In this document: positions 1 through 7,858 of the stretch, piece after piece | Numbering within the stretch: the stretch's first letter is position 1 | How the letters are laid out: the number at the start of each line of letters is the position of its first letter | DNA from: Spirilliplanes yamanashiensis | GTDB taxonomy: Bacteria > Actinomycetota > Actinomycetes > Mycobacteriales > Micromonosporaceae | Length of the DNA: 64,000 bases | NCBI RefSeq assembly: GCF_016863475.1 | Contig: NZ_BOOY01000006.1 | Location: 62,001 to 126,000 of the forward strand | Reading direction: 5' to 3' | Translations under genes and position numbers: made by a program | The notes under the pieces: model-generated | The model's input: the letters and a program-made list of their open reading frames with translations, nothing else | Database searches by the model: none | Told to the model about the DNA's origin: nothing

Positions 1-2
1 CC

Positions 3-407
3 TGCGAGGGCGACCTCATGGTGCGGGCCGCGCTGGCCGCCGGGCTGGGGGCCGTCGCCGAGCTGCGGGCCGAGACCCGGTCGCGCAGCACCCTGGAGAA
101 CCTGCTGCACGTCGCCGAGGAGGGCCTGCTCACCGGGTACGAGTTCGCCCCCGGCCGGCCGCTCGGCCTGGTCACCCACCCGTGGCACCTGCCCCGGGTG
201 CGGTTCCTCGCCGGCAAGGTCCTCGGCCTGCGGGGCGCCGCCCTGACCGACGTCCCCGTGCCGGGCGGCGGCCGGCGCCGCGCCGAGTGGGCCGTGTACC
301 TGGCGGCGCGGCTGTGCTTCGTCGGCGTGCGCGACGCCGCCGCGCTGCGTCGTCGGGAGAGGACGGTCACCCGGTTGACGGGGATGGCGCGGCGCCTGCG
401 CGGGTAA
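3..407 (+). CDS. YdcF/ElyC-like (DUF218) protein, C-terminal part
   Basis: Partial: the reading frame is open to the left edge, so the true start lies outside the window. The visible C-terminal 134 residues carry the DUF218 hallmarks: an acidic/serine-rich stretch with S-T-x-E-N (RSRSTLENLLHVAEEGLL), followed by a beta-strand and LVTHPWHLPR, matching the 'lVTs..H..Ra' element that ends the Rossmann-like fold. Family members (E. coli YdcF, SanA, ElyC) are linked to cell-envelope metabolism, but the biochemical activity is mostly unproven. The gene stops 9 nt before the glycosyltransferase gene and is probably co-transcribed with it. Family assignment is fairly sure; the substrate is unknown. 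Confidence 0.72.
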   Translation, partial: CEGDLMVRAALAAGLGAVAELRAETRSRSTLENLLHVAEEGLLTGYEFAPGRPLGLVTHPWHLPRVRFLAGKVLGLRGAALTDVPVPGGGRRRAEWAVYLAARLCFVGVRDAAALRRRERTVTRLTGMARRLRG

Positions 408-416
408 CACACCCGC

Positions 417-1133
417 ATGATCGTGCTCCTGCCCGCGTTCCGACCGGGGCCGCACCTGCTCACGCTCGTCGACGCCCTGCGCGCCGACGCTCCCGGCACC
501 CCCGTGGTCGTCGTCGACGACGGCAGCGGCCCGGCCGCGGCGCAGATCCTCGCCGACGCCGCCGACCGCGGCTGCGACGTCGTGCGCCACCCCGTCAACC
601 GGGGCAAGGGCATCGCCCTCAAGACCGGCTTCCGGCACGCCGCCGAGGCGTACCCGGGCCAGGACGTGGTGTCGGCGGACGCCGACGGCCAGCACGGCGT
701 CGGCGACATCCTGCGCGTCGGCGCCCAGGCCCACCGCACCGGGCGCCTGGTGCTGGGCGTGCGCCGCTTCGACGGCGACGGGGTGCCGTGGCGCAGCCGC
801 TTCGGCAACACCGTCACCCGCCTGCTGTTCCACGCCGCCACCGGCCGCGGCGTCGCCGACACGCAGACGGGCCTGCGGGCGTACCCGGCGGACCTGCTGG
901 GCTGGTTGCAGACCGTGCCGGGCGAGCGCTTCGAGTACGAGATGAACGTCCTGCTGCACGCCGCCCGCGACGGCCACCCGATCGACGAGACGGCCGTCGC
1001 CACCACGTACCACGGCGACAACGAGACCTCGAACTTCAGCTCGCTCAGCGACTCGGCCCGGGTGTACCGGCCGCTGCTGCGCTTCGCCGCGTCGGCGCTG
1101 CTGGCGCCCGCGGGCCGCGGCGCGTCCCGGTAG
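417..1133 (+). CDS. Family 2 glycosyltransferase (dolichyl/polyprenyl-phosphate mannosyltransferase-like)
   Basis: A 238-residue GT-A fold glycosyltransferase. The nucleotide-sugar site shows VVVVDDGS (about 31-37), the NRGKGIALKTG loop (61-71) typical of DPM1/GtrB-like enzymes, and the metal-binding D-A-D at 88-90 followed by GQH. No membrane helices are visible, so it resembles soluble catalytic DPM1-type proteins that charge a polyprenyl phosphate with a hexose at the inner membrane face; the sugar cannot be told from sequence. ATG start at 417, 9 nt after the DUF218 gene, suggesting an envelope-glycan operon. It converges with the membrane-anchored protein gene at 1149. Confidence 0.85.
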   Translation: MIVLLPAFRPGPHLLTLVDALRADAPGTPVVVVDDGSGPAAAQILADAADRGCDVVRHPVNRGKGIALKTGFRHAAEAYPGQDVVSADADGQHGVGDILRVGAQAHRTGRLVLGVRRFDGDGVPWRSRFGNTVTRLLFHAATGRGVADTQTGLRAYPADLLGWLQTVPGERFEYEMNVLLHAARDGHPIDETAVATTYHGDNETSNFSSLSDSARVYRPLLRFAASALLAPAGRGASR

Positions 1134-1148
1134 GGGACGCCCCGGCCG

Positions 1149-1718
1149 TCACTGCTTCTTGAAGTCGGGGCAGCCCGAGGTCTGGAACTGCTCGCCTGCC
1201 TCCAGCGTCACGGTCGGCCGGCCGCCGCCCAGCCCGTTGTCGATCAGCAGGCCGTCGGCGTGCAGGCGCGCCCAGTAGCAGTCCCGGGCGGCCTCGGCGA
1301 CCACCCGGTATGTGCCCGGCTCGATCTGCTCGCCGACGCGCCAGATGCCCGGCCCGGCGACGGTGGGGTCGGCCGGGACGGCCGCGTTCGTCGACGGGGG
1401 AGCGGGCGGGGTCGCGGCGGCCGCGTCGCCGGCGCCACCACCGCCGCCGGGGCTCGTGCCGCCGTCGCTGAGCAGGGCGACGCCGACGGCGATCAGTGCC
1501 ACGCCGGTCGCGGCGGCGGCGAGCAGCACGGGGCGCGGCACCCGGGGGCGCGGGTCGGGCGCCGCGTGCTGCGGGTGCCAGTCCGGGTCGCCGGCGGTGG
1601 CGTGCGGGCGCCACGACTCGGTGCCGGACCGGTCGGCGCCGGGCGGCAGCCGGTGGGCATGGTGGGGATGGTGGGGATGGCCGGGCCTGCCGGGGACGGT
1701 CGGCGGCTGGGAGGTCAT
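1149..1718 (-). CDS. Single-pass membrane protein with small extracytoplasmic domain
   Basis: 189 residues. A cytoplasmic His/Pro-rich N-terminus precedes one membrane helix (about residues 66-88, PVLLAAAATGVALIAVGVAL), then a Gly/Ala/Pro-rich linker and a C-terminal domain starting GIWRVGEQIEPGTYRV. That final module, with two Cys (in RDCYWARL and SGCPDF) that could form a disulfide, recurs at the ends of many actinobacterial surface and lipoproteins and has no assigned function. ATG at 1718 was chosen; the frame stays open further upstream, but that extension lacks domain-like sequence. Role unknown; probably exposed outside the membrane. Confidence 0.7.
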   Translation of the reverse strand: MTSQPPTVPGRPGHPHHPHHAHRLPPGADRSGTESWRPHATAGDPDWHPQHAAPDPRPRVPRPVLLAAAATGVALIAVGVALLSDGGTSPGGGGGAGDAAAATPPAPPSTNAAVPADPTVAGPGIWRVGEQIEPGTYRVVAEAARDCYWARLHADGLLIDNGLGGGRPTVTLEAGEQFQTSGCPDFKKQ

Positions 1719-1812
1719 GGCTGGTCCTCGTCGCGGGTGGGGGTCGTCGATGACGCCACGCGGTGAAGTGTGCTCTGGATCACAAGCTCCCGCAACGGTC
1801 AGTTTGTGCGCG

Positions 1813-2133
1813 TCAGTCGAGCCCCATCGCGCGCACGTGGCGCTGGGCCGCGTCGGGGCCGGGCAGGAGTGCGGCGTCGCGGGCGTAGAGGCCGCCCGAG
1901 CGCGCGAGAAGCCCACCGTCCACGAGGTACCGGCGCACCGCCACGTGGTCCGCCTCGCCGCCGTCGCACCAGGCCGCCAGCACCTCGTTCACCACCCGTT
2001 CGGGGTACACGGCGCCGGGCTCGAACGACGCCGCGACGTGCTCCAGCACCGCGCGCCGGCGGGCCTGCCGCGCCGGCAGCGACCGCAGCCGCCCGTCGTG
2101 CACGAACGGCCGCAGGTCGTCGCCGCCGGTCAC
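1813..2133 (-). CDS. DUF2087 domain protein
   Basis: 106 residues from a GTG start that overlaps the stop of the upstream gene (GTGA). The core has the DUF2087 pattern: a 'FVHDGRLRSLPARQARRRAVLEHVA' type opening (wording split here: residues about 8-32), then ERVVNEVLAAW, DHVAVRRYLVDGGLLARSGGLYARD. This winged-helix-like module is often attached to or near ArsR/MarR-type regulators, so a DNA-binding or regulatory role is possible. The coupling to the 2130-2729 gene implies joint translation. Function otherwise unknown. Confidence 0.72.
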   Translation of the reverse strand: MTGGDDLRPFVHDGRLRSLPARQARRRAVLEHVAASFEPGAVYPERVVNEVLAAWCDGGEADHVAVRRYLVDGGLLARSGGLYARDAALLPGPDAAQRHVRAMGLD

Positions 2134-2729
2134 GTCCCGGCCCCCTGCCGCGCCGCGGCGACGTCGGCCAGCAGGCGGTCGAACGCCGGGTCGGCGCGGA
2201 ACTCGCCCAGCGGCAGCTGCGCGCCGACCCGCGCCCACGCGTACTCCCACCAGGCGGCGACCCGCACCGGCCACAGGCCGACCCGCATCGCGCCGGCCAG
2301 GAAGCACCGGTGCACCAGCAGCGTCGCCGCCAGCATCTCCGGGTCGAACTCCGCCTCCGGCTCGTCGAGGGCCCGGCCGAGGGCGCGCACGTCGCGGTGC
2401 ATCTCCGAGTACGCCACCATGTCGGGCGCGCCGGGCACCCGCACGTCCGCCCCGGACACCAGCATGTCCGCCGCGTACGACGGCATGAACACCACGTCAC
2501 CCACGGTGACGACCAGCGGCAGCTGCTCGTGCCCGCGGCGCACCCCCAGGTGGACGGCGGGCGCGCCGGTCGGCGACGCGACGTGGCTGCAGTTGAGCAC
2601 GTCGGCCGGGTCGAGCCGCGCGCTGTCGCCGATCGCCGGCACGTCCACCGTCACCGTGCCGTCGCCGTTCACCGACACCTCGACGCCCGGCAGGCCGTCG
2701 AGCGCCCCCACCAGCTCCTCGCTCCGCAT
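2130..2729 (-). CDS. Conserved hypothetical protein coupled to DUF2087
   Basis: 199 residues starting ATG at 2729; the stop overlaps the GTG of the DUF2087 gene. No domain recognised. No signal peptide or membrane helix is evident; the protein is acidic with several Trp/Tyr in a helical C-terminal half (GLWPVRVAAWWEYAWARVG). The frame extends further upstream on this strand only as low-complexity Gly/Ala/Arg translation antisense to the CobW-like gene, so the ATG at 2729 is preferred. Probably acts with its coupled neighbour. Confidence 0.62.
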   Translation of the reverse strand: MRSEELVGALDGLPGVEVSVNGDGTVTVDVPAIGDSARLDPADVLNCSHVASPTGAPAVHLGVRRGHEQLPLVVTVGDVVFMPSYAADMLVSGADVRVPGAPDMVAYSEMHRDVRALGRALDEPEAEFDPEMLAATLLVHRCFLAGAMRVGLWPVRVAAWWEYAWARVGAQLPLGEFRADPAFDRLLADVAAARQGAGT

Positions 2730-2776
2730 CCGCCCGTTATACGCGACCCGCGCCCCCCGCACCCGCCGGGCGCGGC

Positions 2777-4177
2777 TCAGTCCAGCGGAAAGCACCCGGC
2801 GAACGGGTCCGGCAGCCCCGCCCACCGCTCCCACCCGTCGGCCAGCTCCGCGTCCGTGAGCAGGCACGACTCCAGCGTCGCCGTCACCGCCGCCGCGTCC
2901 AGGCCGACCCCGATGAAGGCCAGCGCCGTCCGCCGGTCGCCGTAGTAGGGGTCCCAGGCCAGATCGGCGGCGATCCGCCGGTACGCGCTCACGTCCGCCC
3001 ACCCGCCGCCCGGCCGGGCCGCCAGCCACCGCCCCAGCGACCCGAGGCTCACCCCGCCACCCGCCGAGTCCCACCCCACGACCGCGTCCGGCTGGCTGGC
3101 GAGCCACAACTGCCCCCGCCCCCGCAACGCCTCCCCGGCCAGGTCCCCGAGCGCATCGTGCAACCGCCCCGGATGGAACGGCCGCCGCGCCCCGAACACC
3201 ACCGACCGCACCCCGTGCTCGTCGTCCGGCGCGTCCACCCCGATCGGGAACCCCTCCAGCGCCCGGTTCACCATCGCCGGCGCCGCCGGATCGTGCCGCC
3301 CCGACCCGAGCACCCGGTGCGCCAGCGCGGCACAGTCGATCAGCGGCGAGTCCCCGACCCGCACCTGCACCGCCCAGGGCGCCAGATGGCTGAGCAGCGC
3401 GCGGAGCCGGGCCGCGGCCGGCGGATCCCCGTCCGGGCTGCCCCACGTGACGATGGTGTCGGCGAACTCGATCTGACCCGCGACGACGGCCGCCACGGAC
3501 CGGTGGTCGCGGTCGGTGGCGGGCAGGTCACGATGGCACAGGTCGTCGGAGCTGGTGAGATCGTCGAGGACGACCTCCGCCTCCACCACGGTCACGTACG
3601 AGTCGAACCGCAGGTCACCGCCGGCGGCACACCCGGCGCACGCGGCGGCCACCGTCTCCGGCTCCACGACGGACGGCAACACCACGACGATTCCGCCGCC
3701 GGGGTGCTGCCTTGCCAGGTGGGTGAGGGTGGCGGGGAGGTCGGCGCGGAGGGCGCAGGGGACGCAGTCGCCGTTCAGCGCCTCGTCGGCGAGGGTGCGC
3801 CCGGCCCGCTGCACGACCCGCCGCAGCACGCGGGCGGCGGTGGGGGTGCTTCCGGGCCGGGCGGCAGCCGCTCCGGCGGGTCCGGTGGCGGGTCCGGGCG
3901 TGGAGCCGGTCGGCGCGGTCGTCGGGTCGGCGGGGGACCCGGCCGTGGCGGCGAGCCGGGAGTCGGTCGGCCGCGGCGTGGCCGGGGTGGGAGCCGGGCG
4001 CTGCCGCGGGGTGGTCCGGGCGTCCACCGCCGGGTGGTAGGCGATCAGGGTGAGGCTGGGGTCCGCGACCAGCAGGATGCGGGCGACCGCCTCGGTGGCG
4101 GCGGGGGAGAACCCGGCGAGGACCGTGACGGGGCTGCGGCGGTCGACGGTGGGCGGGGTGCGGGCGGGGCTGCGCAT
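2777..4177 (-). CDS. COG0523 (CobW-like) GTPase-family protein under a Zur box
   Basis: 466 residues, similar in layout to the actinobacterial CobW-like proteins of the zinc-starvation response (M. tuberculosis Rv0106 type). Visible elements: N-terminal beta-alpha start VTVLAGFSPAATEAV where a Walker A loop would sit but without GxxxxGK[ST]; C138-V-P-C141 (the family metal CxxC motif); a central GQIEFADTIVTWG segment; and the C-terminal FGARRPFHPGRLHDAL block. Residues about 52-118 are a Pro/Thr/Ala-rich insert between the first strand and the CxxC motif, unlike the compact family. These proteins are thought to handle or insert zinc when it is scarce. ATG at 4177 lies only 13 nt from a Zur-type operator. 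Confidence 0.78.
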   Translation of the reverse strand: MRSPARTPPTVDRRSPVTVLAGFSPAATEAVARILLVADPSLTLIAYHPAVDARTTPRQRPAPTPATPRPTDSRLAATAGSPADPTTAPTGSTPGPATGPAGAAAARPGSTPTAARVLRRVVQRAGRTLADEALNGDCVPCALRADLPATLTHLARQHPGGGIVVVLPSVVEPETVAAACAGCAAGGDLRFDSYVTVVEAEVVLDDLTSSDDLCHRDLPATDRDHRSVAAVVAGQIEFADTIVTWGSPDGDPPAAARLRALLSHLAPWAVQVRVGDSPLIDCAALAHRVLGSGRHDPAAPAMVNRALEGFPIGVDAPDDEHGVRSVVFGARRPFHPGRLHDALGDLAGEALRGRGQLWLASQPDAVVGWDSAGGGVSLGSLGRWLAARPGGGWADVSAYRRIAADLAWDPYYGDRRTALAFIGVGLDAAAVTATLESCLLTDAELADGWERWAGLPDPFAGCFPLD

Positions 4178-4190
4178 GGCCCCGTCTTGT

Positions 4191-4205
4191 TGGAAATGAT
4201 TTCCA
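4191..4205 (-). promoter_or_regulatory. Zur box upstream of the CobW-like gene
   Basis: TGGAAATGATTTCCA is a perfect 7-1-7 inverted repeat matching the actinobacterial Zur operator pattern (TGAAAATGATTTTCA-like). It sits 14-28 nt upstream of the ATG at 4177, a position consistent with promoter occlusion by zinc-bound Zur. The AT-rich core stands out strongly from the surrounding GC-rich DNA. Confidence 0.82.
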
Positions 4206-4213
4206 TTAGCAAG

Positions 4214-4546
4214 TCAGTCGCGGCCGAGGAGGGTCATCAGGCCGCTCACCTCCAGGACGCGGCGGACCACGCCGCGGGCCCGGGTCAGTGCGAAGCCGCG
4301 CCCCGACAGGCGGGCGGCGTCGAAGCCGGCGACCAGCATGCCGATGCAGTGGGAGTCGATGAACTCGGTGCCCTCGAGGTCCACGACGACGCGCGGGGCG
4401 TCGGTGAGGCGGATGGCGTCGACCAGTTTGTCCGTCAGCTTGGCGCACGCGTCCATGTCGACGGCCCCGGTGAGGCGCAGGTTCAGGATCCGGCCGTCTC
4501 CGGCGTCGGTGATGTCTGACGTCAGTCCGAATCCCTCGTGATCCAC
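4214..4546 (-). CDS. STAS-domain anti-sigma factor antagonist
   Basis: 110-residue single STAS domain. Strand pattern RILNLRLTGAVD, then VVVDLEGTEFIDSHCIG with the phosphorylatable Ser65 after Asp64, and a C-terminal ALTRARGVVRRVLEVSGLMTLL. Such proteins, when dephosphorylated, bind an RsbW-type kinase and free a sigma factor. No RsbW or sigma gene lies next to it, so its partner must be elsewhere. A sigma-B-like promoter motif is visible just upstream. Cys at 67 replaces the usual Gly after Ser-x, a mild oddity. Confidence 0.88.
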   Translation of the reverse strand: MDHEGFGLTSDITDAGDGRILNLRLTGAVDMDACAKLTDKLVDAIRLTDAPRVVVDLEGTEFIDSHCIGMLVAGFDAARLSGRGFALTRARGVVRRVLEVSGLMTLLGRD

Positions 4547-4555
4547 AACTCCGGT

Positions 4556-4581
4556 CTACCTCGCCGGTGTGTCCGTTAAAC
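4556..4581 (-). promoter_or_regulatory. Putative sigma-B-type promoter of the STAS gene
   Basis: On the minus strand GTTT (4581-4578) is followed after 16 nt by AGGTAG (4561-4556), resembling the actinobacterial general-stress promoter (GnnT-N14-16-GGGTAc/t). The -10-like element ends 9 nt before the ATG at 4546, so the mRNA would have almost no leader. Pattern match only; the -10 differs from consensus at the first position. Confidence 0.35.
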
Positions 4582-4679
4582 GATCGAGTGATGAACGCGT
4601 CGATTCATCGGGGACGAAGCCGGACGATCTATCCCGCGCCGGGCCGCCCCCGGCCGGCGGCCACCACGATGGACCCGCC

Positions 4680-5168
4680 TCAGCCCGGGAGCACCGCCAG
4701 GGCCTCGTGCGGGAACGCCTCCAGGTCCTCGTACCAGTCGGGGTGGGTGCCGCGGCGGGTGAAGAAGCGGACCGTGCCGCCCTGGATGGCGAAGTCCTCG
4801 TCGTCGGCGTCGGTGGACACCGACACGGTGGCCAGCAGGCCGGTGGAGCCGGGCAGGCCGTGGGAGCCGGTGAGCATCTGGTCGGCGAAGGCGACGCAGC
4901 GGGCCGCCGCGCGGGGCAGGAACTCGGGGCTGCCGGGGGCGAGGTCGCGCAGGGAGACGAACACGTCGTTGACCTCGTGTTCGCCCTCGCCGAGGGCGTC
5001 GGCGGGGATGTCGTGGCGGTCGCGGCGCCAGTGGGCGGCGAGCAGCAGGGCGCCGTTCGGGCCGATCGTCCAGCCCGCGTCGAGGGTGTCCTGGACGTCC
5101 GGGGGGAAGCCCGGCGGGGCCGGGCGGGCGGCGGCGAGCAGGGTCCGCATGGTCGCGTTGGTCTTCAC
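4680..5168 (-). CDS. Hypothetical cytosolic protein
   Basis: 162 residues from GTG at 5168 (an ATG at 5150 is an equally possible start; neither has a strong ribosome site). No signal peptide or membrane segment; acidic, with segments such as EHEVNDVFVSLRDLAPGS and STDADDEDFAIQGGTVRFF. I do not recognise a family. It lies alone, divergent from the GH2 glycosidase gene, with 164 bp between the two starts. Confidence 0.6.
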   Translation of the reverse strand: MKTNATMRTLLAAARPAPPGFPPDVQDTLDAGWTIGPNGALLLAAHWRRDRHDIPADALGEGEHEVNDVFVSLRDLAPGSPEFLPRAAARCVAFADQMLTGSHGLPGSTGLLATVSVSTDADDEDFAIQGGTVRFFTRRGTHPDWYEDLEAFPHEALAVLPG

Positions 5169-5253
5169 GTCGCCGACGGTCGCACGAATCGGGCGGCCGC
5201 GCTGTCCCGCCGCGCAGACCCGGCGATCGGTCGTGTGGGAACGACCAAGAACC

Positions 5254-5286
5254 TTGACGTTACGTGCGCAATGTTGTTGCAATGTG
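5254..5286 (+). promoter_or_regulatory. Putative promoter/operator region of the GH2 gene
   Basis: TTGACG (5254-5259) is spaced 18 nt from TGCAAT (5278-5283), a plausible vegetative-type promoter. Overlapping it, GCAATGT occurs twice (5268-5274 and 5279-5285) exactly 11 bp apart, and GCAA...TTGC forms a short dyad. One-turn direct repeats over a -10 element could be a regulator site. Inference from pattern only. Confidence 0.35.
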
Positions 5287-5332
5287 TTCGCTATCGATCG
5301 TCCTCAATGCACTCGGAAAGGGGCTCGTGCGC

Positions 5333-7816
5333 ATGACGAGGAAGAAGGCCGGGAGACGGCTGCTGGCCGCCGCGGCGGCGGTGCTGCTCACCCTCACCGC
5401 GGCGCCGCCCGCCCGCGCGGCCGAGCCGCAGTGGCGGCCCGGTGTCCCGCCGCTGGCCACGCCGTGGACCGCCCAGGTGTCGCCCGCGAACGCCCTGCCC
5501 GAGTACCCGCGCCCGCAGCTCACCCGCGAGCGGTGGCGCAACCTCAACGGCGTCTGGGAGTTCGCCTGGGCGAAGGCCGGCGAGGCGCCGCCCGTCGGCC
5601 GGGCCCTCGACCGGCGCATCCTCGTGCCGTACCCGCCCGAGTCGGCCCTGTCGGGCATCCAGGGCACCGGCGAGCGCATGTACTACCGGCGCACGTTCAC
5701 CGTGCCCGCCGGCTGGGCCGGCCAGCGGGTCAAGCTGCACTTCGGGGCGGTCGACTACGACGCCAAGGTGTGGGTCAACGGCACCGAGGTGGCCAGCCAC
5801 CGCGGCGGCTACGACGCGTTCAGCGCCGACGTCACCGACGCGCTGACCGCGAGCGGGCCGCAGGAGATCATCGTCTGGGCCGAGGACCTCACCGACGCCA
5901 CGTTCCAGCCCATCGGCAAGCAGCGGCGGGTGTCCGACCGCGGCATCTTCTACCAGGGCGGCTCCGGCATCTGGCGCACCGTCTGGCTGGAGCCGGTGCC
6001 CGCCGCGCACATCGAGGGGCTCAAGACCACCCCCGACCTGGCCGCGTCGCAGCTGCGGCTCACGGCGCGGGCCGCCGGCGGCGCCGGGCTGCGGGTCAGG
6101 GCCGTCGCGTACGACCGCCAGCAGCGCGAGGTCGGCCGGGTCACCGGCGCGGCGAACGCCGAGCTGCGGGTGCCCGTGCCGAAGGCGAAGCTGTGGTCAC
6201 CGGACTCGCCGTACCTGTACGACCTGAAGGTCGTGCTGCTCGACGGCAACCGGCAGGTCGACAGCGTCGGCTCGTACTTCGGCATGCGGGAGATCGGCAC
6301 GAAGAAGGGCGCCGACGGCAAGCTGCGGCTCGCCCTCAACGGCACGATCCTGTTCCACCTGTCCACCCTGGACCAGGGGTTCTGGCCCGACGGGCTGAAC
6401 ACCGCCCCGACCGACGCCGCGCTGCGCTTCGACCTGGAGCAGCACAAGGTGCTCGGCTTCAACACGGTGCGCAAGCACATCAAGGTGGAGCCGGACCGCT
6501 GGTACTACCACGCCGACCGGCTCGGCCTGATGGTGTGGCAGGACATGCCGTCGTCCAAGACCGACCGGATCCCCGAGCCGTGGCGCGAGCAGTTCAAGGC
6601 CGAGCTGTGGGAGATGCTGGCCGAGCACGACAGCTGGACGTCCATCGTCGGCTGGGTGCCGTTCAACGAGGGCTGGGGCGAGTGGGACCGCGAGGAGACC
6701 GGCCGCATCGCCGACGAGGTGAAGCGGCGCGACCCGACCCGGCTCGTCAACGCCCACAGCGGCGTCAACTGCTGCAACTCCCTCGGTGACGCCGGCCGCG
6801 GCGACGTCCTCGACCATCACCAGTACGTGGGCCCGGCCGCGCCGATGCCGTCGGACACGCGGGTGGCGATGGACGGCGAGCACGGCGGCTTCGGCCTCAA
6901 GACGTCCAACCACATGTGGTTCGGCGACGGGTTCGCGTACGAGATGACGCCCGACAAGGCCACCCTCACCCGCCGCTACGTCGAGAACCAGCGCGACGTC
7001 ATCACCGCCGGCACCGTCTGCGGCATCAGCGGCGCGATCTACACCCAGATCACCGACGTGGAGGGCGAACTCAACGGCTTCTACACGTACGACCGGCAGG
7101 TCAGCAAGATGAACGAGGCGCAGGTGCGCGCCATCAACACCGAGATCATCCGCACGGTGGACGGCTCGGCGGGCAACGCGCCGCAGCCGACGCCGGGCAC
7201 CCCCGGCCTGACGGGTGTGGCCCACTACCCGCTGGACGGCTCGCTCGACGACGCCGCCGGCGACGCCGACCTGACGAACGTGGGCGGCGCGACGTTCGGC
7301 GAGGGCCGGGTGGGGCAGGGCGTGGTGCTCAGCGGCGACGGCCAGGCGCTCGAGGCGGGCCGGCCGGTGCTGGACACCGCCGCCGACTACACCGCGTCGG
7401 CGTGGGTGAAGCTGGACAGGGCCGACGGCGCGTTCCAGACCATCGTCAGCCAGGACGGGCCGCAGACCAGCGACTTCTTCCTGCAGTACTCCGGCGCCGA
7501 CCAGCGCTTCGCGATGAGCTTCGCCGGGGTGCGGGCGCTGGCGCCGGAGAAGCCGGAGGTCGGCCGCTGGTACCACGTGACCGGGGTGCGCGACGCGGCG
7601 AACAGCGAGCTGCGGCTGTACGTCGACGGGGAGCGGGCGGCGACGCTGAGCGCCTGCCAGCCGTTCACCGAGCCGACCGGCACCACGGTCGTCGGCCGCG
7701 GCCGGTACAACGGCGGGCCGGTCGACTACCTCGACGGCACCGTCGACGAGGTGCACCTGTACGACCGGGCGCTGAGCGCGGCCGAGATCCGGCAGCTGTT
7801 CGACAGCGGCCGCTGA
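5333..7816 (+). CDS. Secreted GH2 glycosidase with C-terminal LamG domain
   Basis: 827 residues. ATG at 5333 follows GGAAAGGGG with 9 nt spacing. A Sec signal (MTRKKAGRR... ending PARA-AEP) shows export. The GH2 sugar-binding, immunoglobulin-like and TIM-barrel domains follow in order; barrel motifs are GFNTVRKHIKVEPDRWYYHADRLG, the acid/base Glu446 in PFNEGWGEWD, and the likely nucleophile Glu516 in DGEHGGFG. Residues about 628-827 form a LamG/concanavalin-like domain (DYTASAWVKLD ... RLYVDGERAAT ... YLDGTVDEVHLYDRAL) that probably binds the polymer. Likely removes beta-linked sugars (galactose, glucuronate or mannose type) from plant polysaccharide outside the cell; exact specificity cannot be read. 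Converges on the membrane-protein gene at 7859. Confidence 0.88.
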   Translation: MTRKKAGRRLLAAAAAVLLTLTAAPPARAAEPQWRPGVPPLATPWTAQVSPANALPEYPRPQLTRERWRNLNGVWEFAWAKAGEAPPVGRALDRRILVPYPPESALSGIQGTGERMYYRRTFTVPAGWAGQRVKLHFGAVDYDAKVWVNGTEVASHRGGYDAFSADVTDALTASGPQEIIVWAEDLTDATFQPIGKQRRVSDRGIFYQGGSGIWRTVWLEPVPAAHIEGLKTTPDLAASQLRLTARAAGGAGLRVRAVAYDRQQREVGRVTGAANAELRVPVPKAKLWSPDSPYLYDLKVVLLDGNRQVDSVGSYFGMREIGTKKGADGKLRLALNGTILFHLSTLDQGFWPDGLNTAPTDAALRFDLEQHKVLGFNTVRKHIKVEPDRWYYHADRLGLMVWQDMPSSKTDRIPEPWREQFKAELWEMLAEHDSWTSIVGWVPFNEGWGEWDREETGRIADEVKRRDPTRLVNAHSGVNCCNSLGDAGRGDVLDHHQYVGPAAPMPSDTRVAMDGEHGGFGLKTSNHMWFGDGFAYEMTPDKATLTRRYVENQRDVITAGTVCGISGAIYTQITDVEGELNGFYTYDRQVSKMNEAQVRAINTEIIRTVDGSAGNAPQPTPGTPGLTGVAHYPLDGSLDDAAGDADLTNVGGATFGEGRVGQGVVLSGDGQALEAGRPVLDTAADYTASAWVKLDRADGAFQTIVSQDGPQTSDFFLQYSGADQRFAMSFAGVRALAPEKPEVGRWYHVTGVRDAANSELRLYVDGERAATLSACQPFTEPTGTTVVGRGRYNGGPVDYLDGTVDEVHLYDRALSAAEIRQLFDSGR

Positions 7817-7822
7817 CGGTGG

Positions 7823-7853
7823 GGCGCCGCCGTCCGCACGGGACGGCGGCGCC
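7823..7853. terminator. Bidirectional hairpin terminator
   Basis: GGCGCCGCCGTCC (7823-7835) and its exact complement (7841-7853) form a 13-bp stem with a 5-nt loop between two convergent genes (stops at 7816 and 7859). No T-run follows, as is common in high-GC actinomycetes. Confidence 0.7.
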
Positions 7854-7858
7854 GCACG

